Source of the DNA: Azorinus chamasolen
Lineage: Eukaryota > Mollusca > Bivalvia > Cardiida > Solecurtidae
Assembly (NCBI GenBank): GCA_963576725.1
Contig: OY755246.1
Location: 78,721,540-78,785,539, forward strand
Length of the DNA stretch: 64,000 bases
Direction of reading: 5' to 3'
Shown: in pieces, positions 1 through 11,275 of the stretch
How positions within the stretch are numbered: the stretch's first letter is position 1
Layout: each line of letters opens with the position of its first letter
Made by a program: the position numbers and the translations under genes
The notes under the pieces: model-generated
What the model was told of the DNA's origin: nothing
Database searches by the model: none
Seen by the model: only the letters and a program-made list of their open reading frames with translations

Positions 1-1689
1 GTGGAGTGTCCCATATTATTTTTATAGGTCAATATGACCTTGACCTTGGGCTTCATTTACAAGAAAAACTTGTGTCCGGAGCATACCTCCTATATGGAAT
101 CAGCTAGGATCACCAAATATGGTTTGTGAGTTCATCTTGGAGTAACGGAGTGTTGGATACTTTTTTAAGGTCACGTTGACCTTGACCTTGAACTTTGACC
201 TCATTTACAAAAAAACATGTTCGCAGCATATCTCCTACACTACTTCAGCTAGGATCACCAAATATGGTGTATGAGTACATCTTGGGATGGCGGAGTGTGG
301 CATACTATTTATAGGTCAATGTGACCTTGAGCTTGACCTCGGGATTCATTTACAAGAAAAACTTGTCCGGAGCATACCTCCTATACGGAATTAGCTAGGA
401 TCACCAAATATGGCGTGTAAGTTCAACTTGTATGGCAGAGTGTCACACACTATATTTAGGTCAATGTGACCTTGACCTCATTTACGAAAAAAGCTTGTCC
501 GGAGCATATCTCCTGCACTACTTCAGCTAGGATCACCAAATATGGTGTGTGAGTACATCCTGGGATGGCGGAGTGCTGCATACTATTTTTAGGTCAATGT
601 GACCTTGACCTTAAACTTTGACCTCATTTACACAAAAAGCTGGTCCGCAGCATATCTCCTACACTACTTCAGCTAAGACCACCAACTATGGTGTGTGAGT
701 ACATCTTGTGATGGGGGAGTGTAGCATACTATTTTTATAGGTCAATGTGACCTTGACCTTGTGCTTCATTTACAAGAAAAATTTGTCCGGAGCATACCTC
801 CTATACGGAATCGGTTAGGATCACCAAATATGGTCTGTGAGTTCATCTTGGAACAACGGAGTGTTGCATACTTTTAAAGGTCACCTTGACCTTGAACTTT
901 GACCTCATTTATGAGAAAAGCTTGTCCAGAGCATATCTCATACACATCTTGGGATGGCGGAGTGTCGCATACTATTGATAGGTCAATGTGACCTTGATCT
1001 TGACCTTGGGCTTCATTTACAAGAAAAACTTGTCAGGCGCATACCTCCTACACTACTTCAGCTAAGACCACCAAATATGGTGTGTGAGTACATCTTGGGA
1101 TGGCGGAGTGTCACATACTATTTAAAGGGCAATGCGACCTTGACCTTGGACTTTATTTACAAAAAACTTGTCTGGAGCATACTTACTATAAGCAATCAGC
1201 TAGGAACACTCAATATGTGTGCGAGTTTCTCTTGGGATGGCAGAGTGTCCCATACTATGTTTAGGTCAATGTGACCTTGACCTTTGACCTCATTTATAAA
1301 AAAGCTTGTAAGCTGCTTATCTCCAACACTACTTCAGCTAGGATCGCAAAATATGGTGTGTGTGTACATCTTGGGATGACAGTGTCACATACTATTTATA
1401 GTTCAATGTAACCTTGACCTTGGGCTTCATTTACAAAAGAAATTTGTCCGAAGCATACCTTCAGAAAAACTTGTCCAGCGGCGCATACCTCCTATTCTGA
1501 ATCAGCTAGGATCACCAAATTTGGTGTGTGAGTTCATCTTGAGATGGCGGGGTGTCACATACTATTTTTAGGTCAATGTGACCTTGACCTTTGACTTCAT
1601 TTACAAAGAAAGCTTGTCTGGAGCATATCTCCTACACTACTTCAGCTAGGATCACTAAATATGGTGTATGAGTACATCTTGGGAATAAT

Positions 1690-2022
1690 CAGGTTTTTTC
1701 CCAGTCCTGAGGGAAAGGGGTCCGGGCTCATAGCCGGGGGAAAATTGCAGCGCGGACGAGCCAAAATGGAATTTTTTTCATTGAATGATGTATTATCATA
1801 TCTGTGTTAAAATCTTAGCTTAGCATGTTAATATGGCAATTTAGCTATGGGTAGCTCAAATACAACCATTTACTTATTCCATAATTTATATTAACAAAGT
1901 CTAACTAACTAGCGTCCAGCAAGGGGGCAATTATTTTGAATTGAAGATGAGGGGGAAAAATACTTTTCAGAGGGGGGAATGGGGCCTTATTTCTCCGTAT
2001 ATTTCAGTGAAAAAAACCACTG
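1690..2022. mobile_element. hAT-like short insertion in the satellite
   Basis: Foreign sequence interrupts a satellite monomer. Its ends are imperfect inverted repeats: CAGGTTTTTTCCCAG on the left, and the reverse complement of the right end, CAGTGGTTTTTTTCACTG. It has G-rich subterminal stretches (GAGGGAAAGGGG; GATGAGGGGGAAA) and no coding potential. I could not fix a clean target-site duplication, so the hAT assignment rests only on the CAGTGG-type ends. Confidence 0.45.
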
Positions 2023-2370
2023 GGGATGGTGGATTGTCATGTACTATTTACAGTTCAATGTGACCTTGACATTGACCTTGGGCTTCATTTACAAAAAAAA
2101 TTATGAGCATAATTACCTTCTACACGGAATCAGCTAGGATCACCACATATGATGTTTGAGTTCATCTTGGGATGGCAGAGTGTCACATACTATGTTTAGG
2201 TCAATGTGACCTTGACCTCATTTATAAACATATCTGCTACACTACTTCAGCTAGAATCACCGAATATGTGTGTGAGTACATCTTTGGATGGCGTAGTGTC
2301 ACATACAATTTATAGGTCAATATGACCTTTACCTTGGACTTTATTTACAATAAACTTGCCTGGAGCAAAA

Positions 2371-2670
2371 TGGGTTCAAAATTAACAGTGGCAAGTGGCA
2401 GTTTTGCCACCAGAAATGTCCTAACTTGCAACCTGATCTGAAAACAGTTACAAAATCTTGCCATCAGAAATAATTGGGTGGAAATCAAAACAATCAGAAA
2501 AATACTTCAAGAATTATTAGACCACCGTTTGTTTTTCTTGCTTGTTGAAAATTTCCATACATTGCTTTCTGTTTTCCTATTTTGCCACCAGGTAAGAGCA
2601 TTTTGCCACCAACTTACAGATCAGGTGGCAAGTACTTGCCACCAAGGAATACAGTTATTTTCAAACACTG
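2371..2670. mobile_element. Insertion with TTGCCACC-rich sequence
   Basis: Satellite homology stops after GCCTGGAGCA and resumes at TATACTTCCTATACCGAATC. The insert begins and ends with related sequence (GGGTTCAAAATTAACAGTGG and, in reverse, CCAGTGTTTGAAAATAAC). It repeats TTTTGCCACCA/TGGCAAGT several times. It is probably a small non-autonomous transposon of unknown type; the frame at 2478-2735 is not a gene. Confidence 0.4.
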
Positions 2671-2880
2671 GTATACTTCCTATACCGAATCAGCTAGGGT
2701 CACCAAATATGTTGTGTGAGTTCATATTTGGATAGTAGAGTGTCACATACTATTTAATAGGTAAATGTGACCTTTACCTTTGACGTCATTTACTGAAAAA
2801 TGTTGTCCAGAGCAATTCTCCTACACTACTTCAGCTAGGATCACCAAATATATGATGTGAGAGTACATCTTGGGCATGTA

Positions 2881-4180
2881 TAACTAAGCAAATTCTGCTT
2901 AAGTTCATAAATTTATTCTGTGCCCAACATGTGATTACCATTGAGTGACGTCATTTGAAATAGGCATCCAGAGATAATTTTTTTCACACATTTGCAAACA
3001 GAGAAGACCCAGATCAGATGGCTCCTATAGGAGCCGTTTGATATTGGTGTGCAGTGTTTGCTTATGAAATTTTAATAGAGATTACCCTATCATTTCTACC
3101 AATACAAACATCCTTTGTGCAAATGATGTTATAAATATTCAACTAATATTAATATTCTTGATGTCCATATTTCTTACCAGAATATTAAACAGGAAAAGTG
3201 CTAAACAGTATAGACACAAATCAAACACTGCATTAAATGTAGCCATAATTGTGTTTACTTTCCATACAGTGTAAAGGCATATTCTAATGCAATGGCTGAA
3301 CGGGGTCTGTCCTGTTTGTTACCATATACCATGTACAATACATTTAAGCCTTAATTTCAACACTGAAATTTTCAACATGTACTATTCCATAACAGGTCAA
3401 GATTACATCTTGAATATCCAGGGATTTATTTTTTGTGAAAAGTGTAACATGACTAACAGTGCAGACCCTGGTGAGAAGGCTCCTCTAGATCATTACAATT
3501 TTTGTTTGCAAAAGACATTAGTGACTTTTTTCCCCACACTGAAAGTATTAAACTTGTTAACTTAAGAAATCAGATGATGTATTCAAACACAGAAGAATTT
3601 AGTTGTGACTGTCTATAGTGACCATATAATGAATACACATTATGCCATAATGTCTAAATGCATATGGCTGTTTTACCTAGGATGAAAGTTATGCAGAAAC
3701 ATTCTATGGGAGCTGCATTTCTCGCTTCTCAGCCGTGATAAGAGTTACTAAAAATAGCCGTACTAGAAATCCTTATCTGGAACACCCCGTGACTAGTGTA
3801 TTCATACGCACGATTGAGTAAAATCAATATAAGGGAAGGAATTCTTACAGAATTATACCAACATTTCTATAGGCAAGAATTTTATGAATTGAAATTAATA
3901 TAGGTAATTAGCACGAATATGAAGTTCTATTTATCATATAAACACTTTAAAAGCCTATTTAATTAACCGAAGACGTTGGATTGTAGTCACTCAGTCATTT
4001 ATATTTTACGCCAAAACATAACGCTTGTGGTTGTAACAAATGACGTCATTTTGTCATGCCTAAAGTTATGCTGCAGTCTGTTGCTATTAGATATGGAAGT
4101 CGTATTATGCAATGTAAAGTAGTGCTTCACAAAATTCGTTAATTTACTTGGTTTTAGGGCGTATTTCAGCGAGAAAAATA
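2881..4180. repeat. Intergenic; decayed A-family fragments
   Basis: No gene is seen. A decayed family-A element in reverse orientation covers about 2960-3200 (hairpin GATCAGATGGCTCCTATAGG at 3012). Another decayed hairpin lies at about 3440-3500. A family-E fragment (AAAGTTATGCAGAAA with a GGGAGCTGC apex) is near 3685-3725. About 3730-4180 shows nothing recognisable apart from scattered TGACGTCA. Confidence 0.4.
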
Positions 4181-4322
4181 ATCAAGCATGGGTTTTGTTA
4201 AAGCCGGGGGGTTCTATACCCTCGGTTGGTCTATTCCTATCGGAAACTCGCTAAAGCTCCGACTGGAACAGACCAACCTTGGGTATAGAAACCTCCGTCT
4301 TTAACAAAATCCATGCTTGATT
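4181..4322. repeat. 142-bp foldback
   Basis: The left arm starts AATCAAGCATGGGTTTTGTT and contains GGTTCTATACCCTCGGTTGG. The right arm is its imperfect reverse complement, ending ACAAAATCCATGCTTGATT. Arms are about 58 bp with about 85% match and a short spacer. No related copy is seen elsewhere in the window. Confidence 0.6.
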
Positions 4323-4366
4323 CTGTTAAGCTTTCATCTCGCATGATCATCAAGCTACCCCTTGTC

Positions 4367-4590
4367 TTAACCTTTTACTCCATGAATATTCATTTACTAA
4401 ATAATGAAACCATGAATATTAATTAGATTAATTGTTATTTAATAACTGTAGAATCATATCTATATTATATCAGAAGAAAACAGCAGACCCTGATCAGACA
4501 GGTCATACACTCCTGGAGCAATCTAATCTTGGTCTACCTAATGTTTGCAACGGCGTAGAAAGGCATATGTATTATAGAGGAAAGGGTTAA
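4367..4590 (+). mobile_element. Family A palindromic element, complete
   Basis: It starts TTAACCTTTTACTCCATGAA and ends GGAAAGGGTTAA, so it is TTAA-bounded on both sides. Inside are AATATTAATTAGATTAATTG, a GTAGAATCATATCTATATTA block, then the hairpin region CAGACCCTGATCAGACAGG. It is the clearest full-length family A copy left of the genes. There is no reading frame. Confidence 0.6.
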
Positions 4591-5102
4591 AGCCAAGGAA
4601 ATTTAGACTAACTTTTAGATGATCACTGTAGGCAAATTATACTATACATTCATCTGGTCTACACTGTTTGCAACGATCTCAGTGTCCTTGTTCAGATTTA
4701 TTAATGATCATGTATAATCAATTACAATAAATAATTTCAGGTGTTCTGATGACACAGCATTTCCACAGCTACAGAAACCAGAGCAGGATCAGGACATGAC
4801 GGACGGATCAATACATTAAGTGTGAACATTTTCAGCAGAAATTGAAGTATGCTAGACATTAAATCTTTCTCTTCATCGGTTATTATACAGAAATATGAAG
4901 TGTTTAAATATACAATAAAGTTTTATCACAGATTGTTGTGGAGTTTGAGCCCTGCTATATGGAAATCACCTTATGGCTTAGCAAACACTGTAGAATCTTA
5001 TCAGCTGCCACTTTACACAACTTCTTATTGGGTTTTGCGCTGTCTGGCACCCATCAGAGTCCATGCTGTTTAGCAGACATGCATAACAAACAGTTCTAGT
5101 AC

Positions 5103-5329
5103 TTTAAACCATTCCCGCATACGCTATTTTTAGATATGACCTCTTTGAATAAATCTACCGAAAAGGAGTATTAACTAGAGAAAAGGAAAAATTTGGAATT
5201 TTGTAGTTCTGAGACCATTGTAATAAAAACAGCATTTGCTCCTCAGGAGCAAATGCTCTCTTTTTACAATGGTTAAAAATTTAACTTTCACAGAAGCGTA
5301 GAAGGCGTAATTATGGAGGAAAGGGTTAA
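5103..5329. mobile_element. Family C element with a family A right end
   Basis: The left two thirds are family C: CATTCCCGCATACGC, CCTCTTTGAATAAATCTACCG, then the hairpin GCATTTGCTCCTCAGGAGCA flanked by CCATTGTAATAAA. The right end, GCGTAGAAGGCGTAATTATGGAGGAAAGGGTTAA, is that of family A, not the family C end GGCGTCAATATGAGGGAATGGGTTAA. It is therefore a chimera of two families. Confidence 0.55.
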
Positions 5330-5349
5330 TTGAAAATGGATTAATCGTT

Positions 5350-6115
5350 TCACTTGTATTATTTACTGCTTTTCACATCATTAACGATTACAAACAGTAA
5401 AGCGAGATCAAACGGCTCCTGATAATGGGCTCTGCTCTGTTTACTTATGACATGGTATAGATATGATTCTACAGTTTTTGTAAATAAGCTAAAGCTTTCT
5501 TTTAAACTTTAACATTATAAACATGCAGCTAATACATTTATATTCATGGTGCCATTATTTTGTTCATGAACATTGAGCAGGTCCATGACTATATAATAAA
5601 TAACTGTGTCATGAATGTTTAAATGATTAACATGAACAGATGTAATGTTTTAGCAGGTTCATAACTATGTAATAAATAACTGTGTCATGAATGTTTAAAT
5701 GATTAACATGAACAGATGTAATGTTTTTGGTCATGGCAGAAACTATAGGATCAGATCTATATCATCCAACCACCACCAAACAGAGCAGACCCTGATTAAA
5801 TGGCTCCTATAGGAGTCTTCTGATCTGGGTCTTATCTGTTTTAAAATACATGTATGAAAAAGGCATATGAGAGGAGGGTAAACCTTTTCCATGTTTTATA
5901 ATTATTCTAAAATGTCAACACCTACTGAATATTGATGGACTAATGAAATGTTGAAGGTGGAACATTGTTGCGATTTTAGAAAGAAGAGAAACAGATATGT
6001 CAAATTCCATAATAGCAAACAGAACAGACCCTGATCAGACGGCTCCTATAGGAGTTATCTGATCTGGATCTACTATGTTTACAAATGCTTGAAACATATA
6101 AAGGAAAAGGTTAAA
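5350..6115. repeat. Two A-type elements and one A2 element; internal 76-bp duplication
   Basis: A reverse family A copy (5350-5580) abuts a forward copy whose hairpin lies at 5782-5840. Between them, 5577-5728 is a near-perfect direct duplication with a 76-bp period (GCAGGTCCATGAC... / GCAGGTTCATAAC...). An A2 element covers about 5880-6113, with TCAACACCTACTGAATATTG, then hairpin GATCAGACGGCTCCTATAGG and the end GGAAAAGGTTAA. Confidence 0.5.
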
Positions 6116-6420
6116 GCAATGAGATAGTTTGGACTGCATATCAAATGTCACATGAAGATTGTGCATGATTGTAATGTGTGGGTTATAGATATATATTCAT
6201 TATCTCCTTTATGTAAACAGTGTACATAACTGTCTGAGTGTCTAGCTACCTTAGAGTTTAACCCTTTCAGCTCGGTCATGCATACACTGTCATTTGCAAA
6301 CAGTGTAGACCCAGACCAGAGAGCTCCAAGAGGAACCCTCTGATCAGGGTCTGCACGGTTTGTCATGCAATATCCTCTAGCAAGTTTAAACCGTTCATAC
6401 TGAGTGGACTCTATACTAGG
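6116..6420. repeat. Family I element
   Basis: A TTTAACCCTTTCAGCTCGG end is followed by GCAAACAGTGTAGACCCAGA, an imperfect hairpin around GAGAGCTCCAAGAGGAACCC, and the closing arm GATCAGGGTCTGCACGG. The preceding ~130 bp recurs at about 7020-7180 and 7500-7600, so this is one unit of a diverged larger repeat. The minus-strand frame here is not a gene. Confidence 0.4.
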
Positions 6421-6835
6421 GATGGAGAATCGGACCAAGATCATAATCGATTATCGAATTGAATCGAACATTTATTATCGATTAAAAATCGATAATTAAT
6501 CGAAAATACTTTCAGAGATTCTGTGCATGTAAAGCTTGATGTAACAAGCTAATACCTAACTAAACTTTGCATCAACCAAACAGTATGCTGTGACCATTCA
6601 TTAGAATCATCTCGAAGAGACGATTTTAATGAACGGCCACAGAATACAGCTTGGAAGAGAAAGTAAAATACTTTGTACAGTTATATTCCCATTAAAACGC
6701 CTACGAAAATTACTGATGCTGCTGTACAGATTATACAGTCAATAATCGATTATGGCAAAATTACTATCGATAGTGAATCGAAAATACTTTTTCGATCAAT
6801 CATCGATTATAACCGATTATCGGAACAACACTACT
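6421..6835. mobile_element. ATCGATTA-rich hAT-type miniature element
   Basis: The ends read TAGGGATGGAGAATCGG and, in reverse complement, GTAGTGTTGTTCCGATAATCGG. Subterminal stretches are packed with CGATTATCGA. Similar CGATTA-rich miniature elements are common in animal genomes and usually placed with hAT transposons. A separate hairpin inside (AATCATCTCGAAGAGACGAT, near 6602) matches the family D apex, suggesting nesting. Confidence 0.45.
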
Positions 6836-8340
6836 CTATACATTAGTTAAACACTAATGGGCTATTCCATTCTAATAGTTAAATACATGTATAAACCTTG
6901 TCCTGATAAGGACTTATATAATCATATAAGAGCCCTCAGATCTAATATTTTGGGGGTAATCAATGTGAACAAGATGTTTATAACAAATCAAGTATTTTGA
7001 ATTCTTTGTTAGTATCGGCTACCAATGATCAATAATTGGGCAATTAAGTTTAGTTTTGTATATATCTCTTATTACCCTTTGTAGTTTGTCTGTACATACC
7101 TGTATTAGTTGTATATATCAATGTCTCCTCAATGTAAACTGTGTACATACCTGATGATTGCAATCTTAGAGTTTAAATACAGGAGAACCTGTATTGAGCG
7201 GCCATCAAAAAGAGGTCTAATAATGGGTCTGTAAGGCAGGTGGTAGCTTAATGCAGGTCAGCTGTAATTCAGGAAGTGAATCTCCTATAGGATTTCCTGC
7301 ATTACTTTCCTGCATTAAGCAACTCCTATTTTCAATAAATAAATGGCCGCTTAGAACATGTTCTACTGTATATATATATCAACCTTACCTGGTCCTGAGA
7401 CAAAATTGCTAACATTTAGAGGGTTACCAAATCATTGTAAAACTAGATTTTATGTCAAATCAAGTATTTTGGCTTCTCAATGATCAGTAAATGAACAGGT
7501 TTTGTAGTTTTGTTGACAGTACACAGTGCATATCAGTATATATATCTCTATCTAGTTACCATTGTAAATTGCCTGTACATACATATTACAGGCAATTATT
7601 GGCATTTGGGATAGTAGGCCATGAGTAGAAATATTTAACCCTTTGAATGCTGACTTTCCAAACGGAATGATCAACCATTGTTTTGCTGAACATGTTTGTG
7701 AATGGCAAACAGGACAGACCCTGAACAGAGGGCCTCTGCTAGTGCCCTCTGATCTTGGTCTACATGGTTTGTAAATAACTGTTAACAAAATATTACAGTA
7801 TTTCAATCAGTATTAATACTTAACTTTCTATGCATTAAACTGACTCAGACCAGGTTCTGTATATTACCGGTAGTCTTATCTAGGTCTACATTGTTTTACA
7901 AACTTGCACCTGTAAACAGATGGAAACAGTTATGTGAAGTTTGTAAACCACATTAAAATTGACTCTGACCAGTGGCTGTATGTTAATGTGATCTGGGTCT
8001 TCAGTTTTCAACTGGATAATGTATTGCTAAAAATACAGAATTGACTCAGACCAATGACTGTTTTTAAGTTTGATCTTGGTCTACACTGTTTGCAAATGCC
8101 AGTTAACAATGGGATACTGTATTGATAACAGATTTGGCAAAGACCCATGATTGTATTCTTGTCTAATCTGGGTCTACACTGTTTGTCAGGTTGGATAAAA
8201 AATCAATATTATAGGTAGATCCAGAGTGACATTGTAATACGGGTGACTAGTCTGGGTGTTTTAACCCTTAGAGTGTGAGGACCGAGTATGCAAGACCTTT
8301 GCAAACAGTGTAGACCAAGATCTAAAGGTTCGTGGGTGAG
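6836..8340. repeat. Intergenic; I and E elements and a ~115-bp tandem array
   Basis: A family E relative spans about 7175-7370 (apex AATCTCCTATAGGATTTCCT; outer arms TTAATGCAGGT...CTGCATTAAGC). A family I element with hairpin AGAGGGCCTCTGC/GTGCCCTCTGATC is at 7635-7790. At about 7820-8190 four diverged ~115-bp units repeat ATTGACTCAGACCA, then GATCTGGGTCTACACTGTTTG, like successive half-hairpins. No coding exon is seen. Confidence 0.45.
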
Positions 8341-9770
8341 TCTGTGCAGTCATTTTCTTTCAGTGATAGATTTGGATTTTTTTTGTTTAACCCTTTCCTT
8401 CATGAATGCATTTTCGTGCATTTGCAAATAGAGTAGACCCAGATCAGATGGCTCCTACTGGAGCCGTCTGATCAGAGTCTGTTCTGTTTGCTTTTGACAT
8501 GATGTGGATTTAATTCTACTGTTTTTGTCAAAGCAAAAAAATCCCTTGAAATGTTTATTTTTATAAAAGTTGAACAAATAAATATTCATTGTGTAATTTA
8601 TTTCTGACAGGAATACAGAACAGGGAAATGGTTAATTAATATCCAGAATTGGAGGAGTCAGTTTATAGGTTAAATGTACCTCTGTGTCATGGCATGTCTA
8701 TTATTTAGGGCTGTGTACAAAACTGTTGTAAATACTTTGTGTAATGATTACAGGTAATTATGAAGTGTCTAATGCTTTTCCTCCTATAAACATTTTTCAT
8801 GCCTTTACAAATAGAGAAGACCCAGATCAGACAGTTCCTGTAGTTATAAAATTATAATAGATCTCATTTCTACCACTACTAAACAATGTTGTGTACATAT
8901 GTCTCATAAAAGTTCAGCTGATTAATATTAATTATATTATATCGTTTATTGGTAGAAACTGTAGAGTCAGATCTATTATAATTTCATAAGTAAACAGAGC
9001 AGACCCTGATCAGACGGTTCCTGTAGGATATGTCTGATCAGGGGCTACCCTGTTTGCAAAGGCATGAACAAGCATAATTGTATAATTGAAACGGTTTATC
9101 TCAATTTTCAGAAATGGGTCTATATTTTCATTTTTAACAAAAACATGATCCACATGTACATAGTTTATATTCTTTTGTGGTTATACTCGGATATACATGG
9201 CATAGGATCTTGTTTCAAACTGTATATTTCAAAGTGAACAGACCTTGAAGTGTATTTACAACAGCTCCGTACCATGGCCTTGATATGTGCTTTTCATTAT
9301 ACTGTAATGTTCGTTTAAATTTTAACTCTTTGCATGCTACATGTAAGTAATTGCTGTCTGCAAAAGTTGTCGTCTATGACACAGTCTTACAAAAAAATCT
9401 GAATTGTATTTCTAAAACCATGATCGGAATACGAACCAGTCTGGATCATGATGGAATCTCAAGCTTCTCGACATCTAATCAAGATCCAAATTGTTTATTT
9501 AAGTAATCACAAGTTCGCCACTAGCGTGTAAAGATCTTGTACATACATGTACTATATACACAAAGGTTTGTTTTTCATATTTATTAGTAAATATATTGTT
9601 AAAGAGTAAATCACACGTACATCTTGTACATAATATACACACATTTTGGGGGGTTTTTCATGTTGATTTGTACATGTATTGTAAAGAGGTAAATTACTTC
9701 AGGTACACGTTATACGCAAAGGTGTTGTTTCAATTAAACTAGTGCATGTAGTGTTTCCTTTTTGTCAATA
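8341..9770. repeat. Intergenic; A, A2 and H elements
   Basis: An A2 element covers about 8385-8640 (hairpin GATCAGATGGCTCCTACTGG). Two family A halves lie at 8770-9090, the second with hairpin GATCAGACGGTTCCTGTAGG. An H-like element at about 9325-9500 has CCAGTCTGGATCATGATGG and GATCCAAATTGTTT. From about 9520 to 9740 a diverged ~110-bp direct repeat carries ACGTACATCTTGTACATA. No gene is seen. Confidence 0.4.
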
Positions 9771-10560
9771 CAGTGGAACTTTGATACATGTATGTCAAAC
9801 TTCAATATAGCTCGGGTTAAAAATTCTATCCCTTCAAAATGTTGTAATAGATAATTCATCACTGCACATATCTAAAAACACATATGACAGTTTGATGCAG
9901 GTCGCAGTTAATGCTGAAAGCTCCTACTGTCAACCAGCATTAAACTTGTCACATATCCTGATTCAAACATGGGGTTATAATTATGGTCGAAATATCGAGG
10001 TTCAAGTGTATATCATCTACATGTGCAGTGAAACCCCTCTGACTTTAATGGACTGCAGTGGCTTTCCTCCATGAAACATATATGATATGCCGTCATGAAT
10101 ATTAATTACATTAATTTGCTATAATAGCACATGGATACAGTAATATTTAGCCATGACAGAAACTGTAGAATCATATCTGCATTATATCATAAGCAAATAG
10201 AGCAGACCCTGAGGTCTCCTCTGTTTGCAAAGGCGTAGAAAAGCGTATTTATGGAGTAAAGGGTTACGTTTTAATCTTGCATGTAAACACGTGACGTGTT
10301 TGCCATAACAGAAACTGTAAAGTCAGATATCTATTATTCCATTTTAAGCAAACAGAACAGACCTTGATCAGACAGCTTTTACAGGAGCCCTCTGATCTCG
10401 GCCTACACTGTTTGTACAGGTGTGAAAAGGATACCAGGGAAAGGTTTAAGCAATCAACTGCTTTATCAGACACCTGTGTTTACTTTAGAGGGCCTCTACT
10501 GTATGCGTTATAAAGCCAGCTGGTAACTGTAAGGTTGCAAGCTCCTATTTTAACCCTTTT
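9771..10560. repeat. Intergenic; E-like element and two A halves
   Basis: 9772-10050 starts AGTGGAACTTTGATACA and ends AGTGAAACCCCTCTGACT, enclosing the arm pair TTAATGCTGAAAGCTCCTAC / CAACCAGCATTAAAC, as in family E. Family A pieces follow (10090-10266 and 10270-10460, the latter with GATCAGACAGCTTTTACAGG). A half family E element lies at 10490-10560. Confidence 0.4.
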
Positions 10561-10569
10561 CTTCATATA

Positions 10570-11275
10570 AACCCTTTTTTATGCCCCTGCCTTTAGGCAA
10601 CGGGGGTATTAAGTTTTACCCTTGTCCATCTGTCCGTCCGTCCGTCTGTATGTATGTTCGTCGGTACATCCGAAAGTTTCGTCAAGGATTTCTTGGCTTG
10701 TGTAAGGTGGAATGATTTTATATTTTGTCTGAAGCATTATCATACTGATTTGTAACATGTCTCCCCTTTTAGGTATGCCGTCCATCTACTCCCTGTTTGC
10801 CGACACTTTGATTGAAATTTGGTGATTGTTTAATGACAAAAAGTTTCGTGAAAGATTTCTTCGCTTGTATAAGGTTGAATGATTATATATTTGGTTTGAA
10901 GCATAATCATAGTGAGTTGTACAGTGTCTCTCCTTTTCAGGGCTGTCATTTATCTACTTCCCGTTTGCTGACACTTTGATTTTGGTGATTGTTTAATGAC
11001 CAAAATTGTCGTGAAAGATTTCTTCGCTTGTGTAAGCTGTAATGATTTGATATTTGGTACTACCCTTGTCCATCAGTCCGTCCGTCTGTACGTCCGTACG
11101 TCCAAATTTTTCGTTAAGTATTTCTTGGCTTGTGTATGGTGGAATGATTTGATATTTGGTCTGAAGCATAATCATAGTGAGTTGTACCGTGTCTCCCCTT
11201 TTAAAGTCTGTCGTTCATCTACTTCCTGTTTGCTGGCGAGGGCATCCGTGTCCCATGGACACATTTTTATTTTTA
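10570..11275. mobile_element. Pearl/Helentron-like element with CCGT microsatellite
   Basis: It starts with the small inverted repeat TGCCTTTAGGCAACGGGGGT. A CCGTCCGTCCGTCTG microsatellite follows, then about three ~220-bp tandem units with TTTCTTGGCTTGTGTAAGG, TGAAGCATAATCATAGTGAG and TTTGCTGACACTTTGATT. A second microsatellite patch (GTCCGTCCGTCTGTACGTCC) is at 11078. This layout, tandem core plus tetranucleotide microsatellite, is known for bivalve pearl-type elements. The frames here are repeat-derived. Confidence 0.5.

Larger units (their letters stand above)
1..2880 (+). repeat. Satellite array with a dimeric ~290-bp unit
   Basis: About 18 diverged monomers of roughly 145 bp. Two monomer types alternate. 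One reads GGGCTTCATTTACAAGAAAA, then GCATACCTCCTATACGGAATC. The other reads TTTGACCTCATTTACAAAAA, then GCATATCTCCTACACTACTTC. Both continue into AGCTAGGATCACCAAATATG and TCTTGGGATGGCGGAGTG, so the higher-order unit is about 290 bp. Most monomers begin with AGGTCAATGTGACCTTGACC. The array runs off the left edge and is broken by two insertions (about 1690-2022 and 2371-2670). The reading frame at 954-1274 is an accident of the repeat. Confidence 0.85.

Noticed and set aside
3287..3565. 92-aa frame and similar frames with A/NSADPGEKAP, RVDPDQRAP or ADPDQRVPLGAL motifs
   Set aside because: These motifs are translations of the family A/I hairpin arms (GCAGACCCTGATCAGA...). They are found in dozens of non-coding copies.
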